A stretch of 64,000 nucleotides of DNA from Acanthococcus lagerstroemiae. Taxonomy: Eukaryota; Arthropoda; Insecta; Hemiptera; Eriococcidae. Position 1 is the first letter of the stretch; the number at the start of each line of letters is the position of its first letter. The position numbers and the translations under genes were made by a program. The stretch lies in NCBI GenBank assembly GCA_031841125.1, contig JAJSSI010000010.1, forward strand, positions 999,001-1,063,000. Reading direction: 5' to 3'. The notes below the pieces were generated by a model. That model saw only the letters and a program-made list of their open reading frames with translations, searched no databases and was not told the DNA's origin. This document shows positions 1 through 12,141 of this stretch, piece after piece.

Positions 1-235
1 TTTGGCACAAAAAAAAAAAAAAAAAAAAAATTGAAACTTCGAATACTGGGTAAACAAACTGTGATCACGAGTAACCCTCCACCTGCAGGTAAAAACCATT
101 GCCTGTCATCTCCCCCCGTCATTCGTACATGACTGCTGTGCGGACATCCACAAGTTGGCAGCACTGTAAAATTCGCTGCCTCGCGTCATGTCGCGTTCCC
201 CTACTGCGTAGTAGCATAGTGCGTTCAGCGTTCAG
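1..235. other. Left flank of the first Harbinger element
   Basis: This stretch carries a run of about 22 A residues near base 9 and otherwise unremarkable sequence. A short open frame crosses it, but it runs into the Harbinger terminal repeat and shows no recognisable protein. The A run could be the tail of a retroposon lying outside the window, but nothing else supports that. Confidence 0.4.
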
Positions 236-238
236 TAA

Positions 239-281
239 AGGCCTCTGCACACTGGCGCGGTCTGCCACGCGGTCGCGGTCC
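239..281 (+). repeat. Left terminal inverted repeat of Harbinger element 1
   Basis: It matches the right end almost perfectly over about 28 bp. After that both ends carry GC-rich GCGGTC repeats in different arrangements. The preceding TAA (236-238) is the target duplication. Confidence 0.85.
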
Positions 282-343
282 ACGCGGTCTCAAGAATACG
301 AGCGGGCAGATATGACCTATAGAAATAAGTGAAGATTCTCACA

Positions 344-420
344 CTGGCGCGGTCAGACCGCGCGCGGTCTCACGCGGTCTAGACCGCTCGCGGACAAATT
401 CGCCTGGGCGAATCTGCCCG
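344..420. repeat. Subterminal GC-rich GCGGTC repeats
   Basis: The terminal-repeat core ACACTGGCGCGGTC recurs just inside the left end, followed by palindromic GACCGCGCGCGGTC and further GCGGTC units. The right end has the same kind of palindromic GC-rich block. Arrays of this sort next to transposon ends are often transposase-binding sites; that role is inferred here. Confidence 0.6.
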
Positions 421-668
421 CGCGCGTTCTAGTGTAGACGACTGCTTCTAGTCGAGAGACACGAGGTTCTATTCTAGTAGGGAGACGATCAAGACAATTG
501 CTTCCAGACTGGAGACCTGGAGACGATCGAGGCGACTGCTTCTTGTGTAGACGACTGTTCTGTCAGTTCTGTTGTGGAGAGAAAACGTGTTTTGCTGTTC
601 TTGTTCGTCTTGTTCGTCTTGTTCCTCTTGTAGTGTTCCTTTCTGTATACTTTGTGACCTGTTTCGCT

Positions 669-3600
669 ATGAGTAGTACCGAGCGTATTATTGAGGAGGT
701 ACGCAAGTACCCAATAATTTATGACATGTCGACGCCGGAGTACATGAATCCGCGGAAGAGGGATCTTGCATTTGATAAAATTGCAAGAGAGATACATATA
801 GAAAAAGGTAAGTACAGTATTTAATATGAAGGAAAATCCTGAAGAACAGTGACAATCTGTTCCAGGCTTAGAACACCATCTCAAACAGTTTCCTCGCTCA
901 GCCTTCCATCCACCATGTCTTCCACATCATGAGTCCTCTGAACCATGGATAGCCTTCCCAGTCTTGGGTCTCAACCCCTAGCGCGTGCACTCTCCGTACC
1001 CGGGCCCTCCATGATCCCCCTCTACCATTCTGTAATCCCCAGCGTATAACCCCCTTCCACAGTATCCTCAATCACATCCTCGAGTTCCTCATTACAAGCT
1101 CCTTTTCCACTACGCACCCTCCCTCCACAAGTCTCCCCCCTTAACCAGAAGCCCTTATCATCATCACGAGCCCCCTCCTCGGCCACTGGCCTGCTACTTA
1201 CTTTGAGTCTCTTTTCCCACTAATTGTCTCCTGCCTACTTCCAGGTTCCTTTTTCACCATCAGCCGCCTTCCCTAACTTAAGGCCAGTTCCACGAAATCT
1301 GTCGTCATCAACGTCCCCTCCCTGTCCACCATGAACCTCCTCCCGCACATCATATCCATTTCTAAATCATAATTCATCTGAAATTCAGGTCCTCCCCCAC
1401 CCCTACTTGATCACCCATATCTCTGTCCTCTTCCTTCTACATCTTCTACCAGAAAGAAGGAGACAATACCAATAAAGGGGGACGCTCCGACTTTGTTTAC
1501 CAAATTCTACTCCTGTCTCCTCCAGCCCCACCACCTCCATTCCTCCATTACAGGTAGAAGACTAACCACTTCTCCCGTCATCCCTCTCAACCTCACCTTT
1601 ATCGTCTTTATCTCTCCTCCGTCCTCTTTTTATTTATTTATTTTTTGTATTTAAACTTATTTGCCAAAAATGACTGATGGCGTCGTTGGCGTAAGGTTTT
1701 CTGGTATGAAAAACTGTGAAGCCAATTTTAGACAGAGCCAGAAGACATATTCATGTCAGAAAAACTTCAATGCGGCTCTGTCTTCACCTGTTCATCCGTC
1801 TCTCTCATCTTACCTACAAACTGAATTAGAAACAACCTGAAGGGGAACTATTCGGTGAAAACATGGAGCTCTGGTAGACCTTCAAACTTCCTCAAAGTAC
1901 GTTTATCTGTAGAACGAGAAATTTAAAAGTTAAAATTAACCGATCAGGAACCTTTACATACGAGACACCTCCTCAACTCAAACTGGTAATTGATACGCCC
2001 TCAAAGCTCAAGTGTTTACCTAAAAGAATTCGTAAAACCTAAAAATGTTCGATAAAGAACCCTTCAGAGGCAGATAAGAGTGGAAGGTGGAAGTTTTTGG
2101 GAGACTGTGAAGGAGAAGATTAGAAGAAGGTGAACTAACCCCTTCATTCACCTTCACCAGATTCCATTTCTTTACATTTTTTCCGAGTGAAGGAGGTGAA
2201 ACGCAAACCAAAAAAGGGGAGTACATTACAGCACAGGAAAAATACAAACCATTCACTCAAATTAAACTCGTAAATTGTACATCAGCCCTCTTCAATCACT
2301 TGCCCCTCAACTCAACCCTCCCCCCCCCCCCCTCCGCAGAGTTCCTCCCCCACGTGGCATCCCTCCGATTCCTTCCTCTCTTCATTGCGTCTCCCTAGGA
2401 GCCTCCATGCAACTACAGGACGGTATCCCGGGCATTCCCTACCACCACTCAAACTACAGTCCACCTGTCCACCTTCCTCCGTCTCTTCCCAAAAAAAATG
2501 TAACTGTCTAATCTTAGTTTCTACTTTATTTAGAGACGGCAGAAAGATGAGATAGTGGTAAGGTCCGTTTCCCCAGCAGCGCCAATTTCAGATTCGAAGC
2601 ACAAAATTTCAGGATCGTTAGTGCTACGGTAGTGCTGGTTAGTGCCGTACAAATTTTCGTTAGTGCTGCCCCCCTTTCATACTTTAAAAAATAAAATTTG
2701 GGCACTGCGTTGGGGAAACGGTGGCACCGCCCATGAGGCCTAGCTCACCGAAACACTCAGAATCGTCAGTGCTACGTTAGTGCTGCTTAGTACTGCAAAC
2801 ATTTTCGTTAGCGCCATCCTCCGCCTTCAGGTCCGTTTCGCCAGCCCCCCCCCCCCCAAATTAGATTCTGAAATCAAATACTATCTCATAATTTGTACCT
2901 ATTTTGTACCAATTTGTACCACCGATCCCGAATTTTGTACCCACATCCTTACCCGCGCATTTAAAAAAAAAATGAATTTGGGGCTAGCGAAACGTAGTCC
3001 CCCAATTGAGAATATCGCACCGGAAGTGATACGGAAATTTTGTCCCTATTTTGTACCGTTTTGTGCCACCAATCCCCAATTTTGTACTCGCCCCCTTCCC
3101 TACTTATTCGCAAAATAAGTAGCCCCCCCCCATGGAAGCATTCGGCACCCGGAGTGGTATCAAAATGTCGTGCCTATTTGGTACCATTTTGTACCACCAG
3201 TCCCACATTTTGTACCCTCCCCCTTCCCCACTTACTCACAAAATAAGTAGCCGCCTGTCCTACATGCGGAAGCGTTCGGCACCCGGAATGGTATCAAAAT
3301 TTTTGGGATAAGTTACCAATGATTTCCGAAGATTTCATCAAAACTGTTATGGGAAAATCTCTGATGATTTCCAAGAAATTTTATCAGAAACCTTTGTGAA
3401 CAATATATCTCTGATGATTTCCGTGTGTAAAAATCATTTATGATTGTACAGACAGACAGAGGGACAATGATCAGTTACGCAACATTCAGAAATTAAAAAA
3501 ATCTCAAAGGGTCACAGAATTGAAACTTAAATTTTATTTGATGGCATCAGCTATTATCAATTAGCTTACAAAAACCTGGAAGAATTCACGAAAAGTTACA

Positions 3601-6122
3601 GTCGCAGAATGATCACAAAGTTATATACAAATTTGAAAGGGTTGGGGGTAAATCAAGATATGGACATGATTTTATATTATCAACTCGGATACGAAAATTG
3701 TACCCAACTACAGGAAAGTTGCAGTCACCTCATGAAAGTCATCGATTAGTTAAAAGCATAATTTAAAATAAAAAAAATTGAAATTCGAATAATTTGACGA
3801 AATATAAACTTGAAGCTGATTCAATATATTGGAGCTTCAAAACGTTTGTGTATGAAATTTGAGTAAGATTCTTAGAAAATCCATTGTTTTGTTTTCAATA
3901 CGCTGATCAAAAACCTTCTGATTATTTTTGTAATTTCCCACAAATCTTACTCTAAGTCCGAATACGATTTAATATTGAATTTGGTTCACTTTAATCCATT
4001 TGTAATTTCCCACAAATCTTACTCTAAGTCCGAATACGATTTAATATTGAATTTGGTTCACTTTAATCCACGCTGTAGAATTATTATTCGAATTTTGGGA
4101 GACTTTCTTCAAAATTTTTGTTAGAACTCATTGAACACGTTCTCAGAGTGACTGCAAGTTTCCACGAATCAGGCCAAACTTTTCTATTCCGTTTGGTTGA
4201 AGATTTATATCAAATCAGGTCCATTTTCATAATAATTTTTTAAAAACTATGGAAGGGGGGCAGCACTAACGAAAATTTGTACGGCACTAACCAGCACTAA
4301 CGTAGCACTAACGATCCTGAAATTTTGAGCTTCGAATCTGAAATGGGCGCTGCTGAGGAAACGGACCCGTAGTTTAGTCAGGGGAAAAGATTTTGAACTG
4401 ACAAAAAAACAAAAGGGAACATTTAAATAAAAACACCACACAATTGATTGGCATCATGCAAAGTAAAAATCAGTCGGGTGGAGGGATGTGCTAAGCGGCG
4501 GGCATTCTCATTCCGCCTCTCCCTTCTCCCACAACAAGAGAGGACTGATAAAAATATGGTGGCGGCGGCTCTAGAACTCCTTCTCACCCCCCTTACCTCC
4601 TCACTCATCATCCATCAAGAGGGAATGATGGGGTAACTTGGACAACGAGGAGTCTTTTACCCCGAAGGTGGATGCGAATTCTACATTTTTGTATATATAG
4701 AGAGAGAGATGCAACCAGCAGTTAGGGATGGGGAGGAGGAGAGGCTATCTCCGTTCTCTGTCCCGCCTGTCCTCAGACAACTTCGAGAGAGGGTCTGAGA
4801 GTCACTACCATCTCCCATCTCCGGGAAGAACTGGAGGCAGCCTAGACATCAATTCTCTTTATCAGCTTCATCCGCCATCGAAAAACACTCGGTGGTCGAA
4901 AAATCAGTCAATGGTAACTTTGATGGAAAGGTTGAAGGAGGGGATGAAGAGAATGGAGGGGTGATCGTTTTCATCCACCTGGCAGAGCAGGTCTCTTTTC
5001 TGTTCTTTATTCTAAAATGTGATTTGTGCAATAAACAGCAGCATTTCACTTGTTAACTTCCTGGGTGTGGTTATCATTATTCTGTTATTGTGGACAGGTA
5101 CGGATGATATCAGCGTCGGTGAGACACTGAAAAATCGGTGGAAGACGTTACGCGATAGCTATCAGAAATACTTGCGGTCCCAAATGACCAGTACTGGTCA
5201 AAAAGCAAAAGTACTGAATAAGTACAAGGAATGGCCGTGGGCTCAACAAATGAGCTTTTTGAAGCCATTCCTTCGACATGCGGTAACGGAATCAAATGTT
5301 CCGTCTAGACCTCGTACTGAAACTGCTACTACTTCGCAAGCTCTTACTTCACTTGGTGATGCTGCTGCCATGCAAGCTGACCTACAACTACCAGAAAATA
5401 CTGAGATAGAGGTCAGTCAACCAAACGACACTCAGCTGGAACACTCTCAGAGAGCTGAAAGTCAAGTTGAAGACACTGACCGAGGGGCACCACGTAATGC
5501 CAACAATTCATTTAAGCCTCCTCCTTCACGAAAACGGCGGTCCTCGACACAGCATCCAGCAAATACGTCGCATGCAGTGGAACAAGTGATCTCTTTTCTG
5601 GAGCGTGGTGAGGGATCAACAGCGCATGCCGCAGTAGACGATGTCGATCTAATTTGTCTCGGGTATGCCCGAACACTGAAGAAGCTGACTGCACGCCGTC
5701 AAGTGAAAGCTCGGTTTCACATTTCGAAAATCCTGATGGAAGCTGAATTGGAGCAGGAAATGGACAATGAGGCACGTAGTTCACGCAGCCCACTCACAGT
5801 CAATACGACTTCTAATCCATGTCCCTATCATTCCTCCGGTACATCAAGTCCGTCTTCCAGATTTTCTCCACTTTCTCCATACTATCATCAGTCTGGCCAA
5901 TCTCCTAATAACCACTCTTTTCACCCAAACTTCGCGAACGTTCAGCCTAGCACTCCTGAGCACATGTACTCACTTACTGATATTAGTGGTTCGCCTACAC
6001 TAAACGCTGAATCGTCAGCTTCCCAATTGCCCAATCCACCATCTACTGCCGTGGAAGATCTTACTGTGCCTCGAGAGTCTGTGGCATGGTATGAGGATAA
6101 CTACTCATATCAGAGTGCATAA
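669..6122 (+). CDS. MADF-domain DNA-binding protein of the Harbinger element (two exons)
   Basis: The CDS is spliced from exon 669-807 and exon 5098-6122, giving about 387 aa. Exon 1 begins MSSTERIIEEVRKYPIIYD, the start of a MADF (Myb/SANT-related) domain, and ends at a perfect donor (G|GTAAGTAC, GT at 808). The acceptor is ...GTGGACAG at 5097, and the join completes one glycine codon in frame. Exon 2 continues the MADF fold (LKNRWKTLRDSYQKYL, then the KEWPWAQQMSFLKPF segment). A polar Ser/Pro/Gln-rich tail follows, with a BESS-like stretch (QVISFLERGE...LICLGYARTLKKL) near the middle. No stop or frameshift is seen. In Harbinger elements this second protein binds DNA and helps import the transposase. 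A polyadenylation signal AATAAA lies at 6270. The 4.3-kb intron holds several repeats. Confidence 0.8.
825..2550. other. First part of the MADF intron: pyrimidine-rich, no gene seen
   Basis: From about 900 to 1640 the + strand is strongly C/T-rich with many CCTCC and CCCCTCC words. A C-tract follows near 2318-2331. Short open frames here are low-complexity and show no known domain. I see no promoter or RNA gene. Confidence 0.5.
2885..3300 (+). repeat. Three diverged tandem copies of a unit of about 126 bp rich in TTTTGTACC
   Basis: Each unit has the order CTATTTTGTACC, then a TTTTGTRCCACC box, then AATTTTGTAC, then CCCTTCC, then CAAAATAAGTAGC, then GCATTCGGCACCCGG, then GTGGTATCAAAA. Units two and three, beginning near 3040 and 3166, are the best preserved. 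The first is shorter and interrupted by an A run. Short open frames across the array are translations of the repeat. Confidence 0.65.
3928..4071 (+). repeat. Perfect 72-bp tandem duplication
   Basis: A 72-bp segment beginning TTGTAATTTCCCACAAATCT is present twice in direct succession, with no difference that I can see. That implies a recent duplication, or an assembly artefact. Confidence 0.8.
4375..5018. other. End of the MADF intron
   Basis: Only short overlapping frames on both strands are present, with no recognisable product. A GA-rich stretch lies at 4700-4710 and the branch/acceptor region of the MADF intron follows at 5060-5097. Confidence 0.4.
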
Positions 6123-7390
6123 CAGGATTTTGATACAGTTGTGCGTTGGTTTTCCATATTTGTATACTTATTATTCTTAAATGTTATGTACAATGTATTT
6201 TCTGGTGTTGAGCCATATCCACATCATTATTTTTAGGGGTCTCCACCATACCTCCTCGACTAAATTACTAATAAAATACCTAAAAAGTGGACTATAATGA
6301 AGAGTTAAGGGTCACTTACCCCCGTGCCTGAGCTCGAATAGTCATCAGATGAATAGTGGTGATGGACACAGGTGTGTAGATGGGAGAACAAATTAGAAAG
6401 AATGTAGAACAAATTTTAGTGTGCAGCAAATGGTATTCATGTGGGATTATAGCTATTAGTTGATCCTGCCCCTCTTTTAGTGGCTGTAAATAGGGAAGGG
6501 GGCGGAACAAATTCTGAAAACTGCGGAACAAATTAGAACAAATCAAGAACAAATGTTTGAGACTTGTTACACACCCCCCCCCATCGAATGTCGGGGGCTA
6601 GCATGTCACCAGCTCCTCAAATTGAGTTGCTAATTTTTGGGGGTTGGGGGTGAGAACAAATTCTGAAAATGGCTGAACAAATTAGAACAAATTAAGAACA
6701 AATTATTGACATTATTTTTCTCCCCCATTTCCACAATGAGGGGGCTGGCGACATGCACCTGGCTTGATATCCCACTCAATTTTCTTTCTTCCTTTCTTTC
6801 AGAAAAAAGAGGTATTTCATTGGACATTTTAGGGAGCATAAGGACGAAGTGTCCCGGATAACGTACCTGAAGGATGTAAGATTTCGAAATGTTGGTCCTG
6901 GTACATTGTAATTACAAAAGTTTCCTTTTCGAGATTGAAAATTAGCATACCAGGCAACGTTCTGCTAGCATTAAGTGTGAAAGCGAAGTGGAAGGCTACA
7001 CAATTTTAAACATATAAAGAGCAATACAAACTTGGGACTAGGAATGAAGTCAGAATATTCATGCGAATCCTGAAATCAGATATGCAGAGTTGACAAAACA
7101 GATCTTAATGAAGACTTTTGGGAAACAGATCGTGACACCTTATATCAAAATTACATGATTGCTAGCAAGGTGTTGTAACTCTTTCATCTCCTCGGTAGTC
7201 TTCAGAAGTTATTGGTCATGTGACAGAGAACTTATTGTAGATGAATAGAAGAGGCCCACAGTTCATGATCCGGCGCTGGGGGAAAGCAAAAATCTACGAA
7301 AAAGTGACGCGGTACTCAATAAAATCGCCCCAGCAATACACTCTGAAAAAAGTCAGTAAGTGGAGTACATGTATTGATACTGTTAGTAAC
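6123..7390. other. 3' region of the MADF gene and spacer between convergent genes
   Basis: It contains the AATAAA signal at 6270 and an array of AGAACAAATT words. Past 6840 I see nothing. The MADF gene (+) and the transposase (-) converge on this spacer. Confidence 0.5.
6384..6705 (+). repeat. AGAACAAATT-rich direct repeat (about 150-bp period)
   Basis: Blocks at 6503-6553 and 6654-6704 share GGAACAAATTCTGAAAA, then a variable base pair, then GAACAAATTAGAACAAAT, then AAGAACAAA. A weaker block lies at 6384-6415. The blocks are separated by G-rich sequence and a stretch containing GGGGGCT. Confidence 0.6.
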
Positions 7391-8059
7391 TTATTACAAA
7401 TCATCTAATATTGCATCGAGGTCGGATGAATCTGATCCTTCTGCTTCATGGTACACTGTATGAATGAAATTTTCGTGATTTTCATTGAAAAAATTCGCGA
7501 AATTCTCTCGAACTCTGAATGCGTAATTGGAACCTCTGCCTACTGATGGATCCAACTGAGTGAAACACGTTTGCTTCTTTTTTGTACGTTGTTCCTGCTG
7601 CTGTCCTTCTTCACCATCGGACTCCGAATCTTTCTCCCCCAAAAGATATTCAAAATCGACTTCGCTTACTTTCATTCGTAGAAAGTTATGTAAGACACAT
7701 CCGGCCTTAACAAGCAGGACAGTTGTAGTTGGCTTATTTTCAATAGGGCGGAAAAACAGTCGCCACTTCTGAGTCAAGATACCAAATGCGTTTTCAACGA
7801 TTCTGCGGGCTCGGCATAACCTTTTATTGAACCTTGTCAGTCTCTGGTCGTATCTTGATTGGCGGTAGGAGTAGGGTCGTAACATGTAAGAGTTTAGCGC
7901 GAATGCTTCATCACCGATTAGAACACAAGGAATGGGAGGCCCTCCATATGGCAGAGGGCGAGGTGCAGGGACATCAATAGTTCCATTCTCGAACATCTGG
8001 CCCATTACTGATGTCTGAAAAATGCCACCGTCGCTATTTTTTCCGGACAATCTGTCTGC

Positions 8060-8906
8060 CGTTTCCTGGGATTCCGCCACATCCGTGGTCCAGAGGAAAC
8101 GAAAAGTGTAGGAATGTCGGTTGGAGTTAATATTAGTATAGTCAGATGGTTTTTTATTAGGGAGTTGAAGGCAGTTGATATAGAAATGTTCGGAGTGGGA
8201 TGAAGGAGTAGGAAGGATGTCACCGGTAGCATGGTTGTTATCTGAGAGATGACAGCTGACATCGAGGCCAGAAGTGTGAGTTCATGTGGGGGGTTGTTCG
8301 CCGAAAGCCTCCATGAAGAAAAGATTGTGATATGTTAAGAAGAGTTGGAAGTGCTTGAATGAGGAAATTTGGCATAAAATATTTTCCGCGTATTGAAATA
8401 GGGGGGGGGGGATTTAGGTTTCTGCTTGAAAAGCGTGTATTGGGGAAGAAGGGAGCGCTTTTATGATTGACCTTCGGCACGTCTTTTGAATAGTGTCGTG
8501 TTTGTAGAAGAGAGATTTTGAGGCCGAGCGACGGAAGGCTGAACCATACTCTAGCTTGGGTCTGATGATAAATTTGTACAGCAAAGTGAATGTGCATGTC
8601 CTGTGGTCTCCTGTCCTGTCCGACGGGGACATTACTCAGAGTATGTTAGCTGAGAAGGAGGCTTTGGTTGCTGGTTTTAGAGTCGAGTAAGTAGCCCAGG
8701 TACCTGGTCAAAGACCTGACAAGGATAATTCCATCATGGCATGCTAATGAGGCATCTGCTGGATTGAACGGTCTGAGGGAGAAGACCAGGGAGGCATATG
8801 GTACTGTTTTTTTCTCTTTATCATATTCGAATATAAACATTTCACTCAAATTTTCCCTGATGTTTAACAAAATAGAAGGAACTATTTCAGTTTCCCAACT
8901 TGACAC
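8060..8906 (-). mobile_element. Truncated Jockey/CR1-group LINE, C-terminal reverse transcriptase fragment
   Basis: On the minus strand, 8632-8414 encodes IIRPKLEYGSAFRRSASKSL, followed by an IQKTCRRSII helix and a PSSPIHAFQAET segment, the thumb region that follows RT in Jockey-group LINEs. The reading continues with frameshifts (ISIRGKYFMPNFLIQAL near 8400). Upstream, at about 8760-8660, lies a YLGYLLDSK motif from the end of the RT palm. There is no intact ORF. The fragment sits directly upstream of the surviving 3' HARBI1 exon. Confidence 0.65.
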
Positions 8907-11300
8907 TCATTGCTATCTCAAGTTAATTTTCTTTTATAACACTTTCTATGGCAGATATAATTCTTTGTCGAGATTTCCTAGTCTAATTTGGACTTCCGAT
9001 TTCCTAAAGAGATAATACTTTTGCAGAGTTCCAAAAAGTGATGCTTCATTAGTGTAGGATTTCTCTTCTTGCCTAAAAATATAAATACATTCTCTCCAAA
9101 TAATTACAAAGATAGCTGATTTAAAAAAAATGCTTGTTTTGAGCTTCCTGTTCAATATGTGTTTAGAATACAAATACCGACTTGCCCCCTCTGTCAAAAT
9201 GTAATGGTTTACACCTAGTGCTTTTGACTTCGACCTCCACTGGTACTAAGTTGTAACAAAGTTATAAAGTGAGCCTCTACCCCCATCTTAATGTTTGTGA
9301 TCTGTTTTCGAATCTACACCTATATCAAGAGCCAACGGGTGATGCTAAGTTTGTGCTGTAATGACCTTCCCCCTTCTCCCTAACAGACAAAATATAAATA
9401 CGCCCAGATTTTTCGAAATGTTCGAGCTTTCTCTAAGTTTCTGATGTTCACCCTCTTAGAATATAAAATTATTTATAACTTCGTTACTTTTTTTTCTTTC
9501 TTTAATTTCAAAAGGTATGCTATTGGCGAGTACACATACACACATAACACATACACCGCTGATAGCAGAAAACGGTGGTACGACATAAAAGTAAAAGCAT
9601 CGATGCTTTGTTAGTAGTTTTAGTCTGCCGTAAGATGGCTAAACTAGTCATGAGAATCTGATTTGTATTTTTTTAAATCTAAAAAACTGTACAAAGTTCA
9701 TCTTGTGACGTTCTTTTTAAATAATAAATGCACCAAATATTTAGACTAATTCCCTCATATCTCGAACCTTGGCTCATGAAGCTCCCCTTCAGTTTGAACT
9801 TGGTTTAATTGTCAACCACGTATTATCTTACAACACCCAAAAAAGGAGGCTTCATAAGAACTTCGACAATGAAATGAATGTAGTTTCCATACAAATACAG
9901 CGTAAACATATTTTCTTCGAAATACTAAATATAAGTAAAACCCATAATTTTATCTCGTATGCACGGTTTATCCCCAGCCTGACCATAAGCGGACGTGTGT
10001 TCGATTATAGTTGTTTCTCATGTTGACAGTGTTTAATTGCAAGCACATCAGCGAACATTGTGTTTAACTAATGCTCAACCCTAAACGGACAGTGTGTTTA
10101 TCATTATTTTAAACACTATGTTTCACTAGACCTACACGGACGTCGGTGTTTGGATACAAACGGACACTGTGTGATCATAAACATAGATGTTCTTAACCGG
10201 ACATATCGTGTGTACCGGCCTAGACGGACGTCCTCACAATTCCAGTTTTTCAGAAAGTAGAGAAAATCGGAGTGTAAAGAAAATCCGAAAATAGCTCCTG
10301 AATCAGCGTCATGAGCTGAGTACGATGATACTTATAACTTCAATGTCCGCATAGTATGGTCAATATCGATGGTCCGCTTAGTTATATAACTACCGGTATA
10401 GGTGTGTAGGTGTGTGTGTGTGTAGTTTTTTGAAGTTAGAGTACTTACATGTCGTTTCCTTGGGGCCGGGGGCGGAGGGGGGAGTGCAGTTTATCGCACT
10501 TTTCTGAGTTTCAGGTTTTCATGGAAAAACAATTAACCCCACCAACGTATTGAGGTCTGAAAAGAAGCTGAAGATAATCTTAAGCTAGAGTGAAAATTTC
10601 AGAATTTTTCTTCAGCTATACGCAGTTGAGTACATCAACATTGAAACGGAAAGAAAATCTTCAATGTAACCAAGAGCCATATCAAAACTTGGGAGCTCTC
10701 AAACGAAAGCTAGTCTTAGCCCTACTGACCTCTTCGTAAATTTCAATTTTGTCGCCAGCGCAGGAGCCGAGAAGAAGCTCACTGAAAATGAAGAAGAATG
10801 AAATGTTCGGAAACAATTGTTAATTTCTTGTTAGGTCGTAATTGCTTAACATTTCCTTCAGTCGCCGCGTTTATAACCTCAGTTTTGGAGATGCAGTTAA
10901 CAGTGCTTTCGAATGTTTTTCACCCCGTCGGTGGAGAACGGGAAACGCCGCCGAAAGAAATGAAGTCTCAAAACGAAGGTAAAGGTTGTCTAAAGCTGTG
11001 ATGAACATTTCATAATTTTACACCAAGGGGCTTACGCTGTATCTAAGTTTAAACATTTTCGAAAATGTTGCGTACAACTCGTTCTTTCTAAGTGGGTCGC
11101 TTCAAAAGCTTCTGGGGGCAAAATGAATAAACTAATTTCAATTAACCTTAAACCAATGTAAAGCTGAAGATCGTCTCTACCACCGACAAAAATTTCGAAT
11201 TTTATTTCTTGTTATTAACTACATTCGATTTGTTCTATTTTTGATAGCTTCTGTTTGCTCTGTTTCTGTGTACAAATCAGTGAGTAGAGGTAAACCTTAC
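8907..11300. other. Non-coding interior of Harbinger element 1
   Basis: No convincing gene is seen on either strand. It contains a CA-rich microsatellite (about 9530-9557), a GT-rich one (about 10399-10426) and a stretch from 10085 to 10235 in which ACGGACRT-like words recur about every 40-60 bp. It may be expanded transposase intron. Confidence 0.4.
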
Positions 11301-11560
11301 CTTAATGTGACTGCCAAGCGTTCACATGGTCCTACTGCCTCTCGAAAGTTCGTGTCTTCCTTCCGTATATCGTTTTCAATGAGCTGTAGAAGTTCATCAA
11401 ATGCCCCAAAGCTCATTCGGAAATACATGTAAAACCGTTTTTCATCTTCTCGCAATAGTGGGTACAGTGTGTGAAATTCGCCCTCCGTTTTCCTTGTGAA
11501 ATTAATTTCATGCACCCATACTCTCCTTCTTTTTCTGCACAACAAACAAATTAATTGCAT

Positions 11561-12141
11561 GCACCCATACTATACTCTCCTGCTCATTCTACATAATCAA
11601 CTACATTCTTCTGTATAGCAGCGGTTCCGGCAAGGTCATCGAGATGTGATTCGGGGCCTAAGGGACATTAATTTCATAGGCCGTCCATCTTTTCAGAAAA
11701 ACCATATCCTTCCTCTGTGTTGAGGGCCTAGCTGAAAAGTTGCATAGTTCTCAAGATAGCCAAGAATGCCTGTATGGCTCGGCAGTAAATGCCAATGCTG
11801 TTATTCCTGCGTTGTGTGCTTATATGCAACTTGAAACTCCGGGGCGGCGGAATTTACCTCCCCCCTCCACCTCTCAAGGGCCTTGGGCTCCGCGCTGTAT
11901 CTACAAATTCATGAACTTACCTGGCCAGTTCTTCTTCATCTATCAACAATGCTAAAAGTAGTGCTACTTCTTGTCTGCGTCTTCTCAGCATTTTTATTAA
12001 AGTGAAAACGAAACACACAACTTCACCAAACGACATGAAAATACACACTATCTTTTTTTCAGACTGCACGCGTCCCCGATGTTCCCGCGTCAATGTGTAG
12101 GGACAAAGACCGCGTGCGCTCTCGAAGACCGCGCCAGACCG
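11561..12141. other. 5' side of the HARBI1 relic and right subterminal region
   Basis: A short sequence around CATGCACCCATACT is repeated at 11512-11523 and 11560-11572. The rest holds no recognised gene. The last 90 bases turn GC-rich with GACCGCGC repeats as the element end is approached. Confidence 0.4.

Larger units (their letters stand above)
2562..4367. mobile_element. Nonautonomous element with about 115-bp inverted ends
   Basis: The left end starts GGTCCGTTTCCCCAGCAGCG and runs through a characteristic stretch of GTTAGTGCTG words to about 2680. The same stretch is present inverted at about 4250-4367, ending GGAAACGGACC. The similarity covers more than 100 bp with a few substitutions. 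No convincing target duplication is visible (left flank GTGGTAA, right flank CGTAGTT). A third partial copy of the motif at 2775-2850 suggests a related element inserted inside. No coding capacity is seen. Confidence 0.6.
7394..11560 (-). pseudogene. HARBI1-type Harbinger transposase, middle exons missing
   Basis: Two conserved pieces survive on the minus strand. The 5' piece, 11560 to 11301, encodes the family N-terminus (RRRVWVHEINF, then EFHTLYPLL, then FYMYFRMSFGAFDELL, then ERLAVTLR) and ends at a clean donor (AAG|GTAAGG). The 3' piece, from about 8051 to 7394, encodes GKNSDGGIF, then the ARRIVENAFGIL segment with the last catalytic acid (E), and a complete acidic C-terminus. The exons between them, which should hold the first catalytic D (the DGKH motif), were not found. 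That interval carries a Jockey-like LINE fragment and plain sequence. I infer an inactive transposase. Alternatively, unrecognised diverged exons could lie between 8900 and 11300. Confidence 0.75.

Noticed and set aside
5019..5097. Upstream ATG extension of the MADF frame
   Set aside because: The extra residues are hydrophobic intron sequence before a strong acceptor; exon 1 at 669-807 joins in phase and supplies the true MADF start.
7560..7772. Plus-strand ORF opposite the HARBI1 exon
   Set aside because: It is a shadow of the transposase coding strand with no domain of its own.
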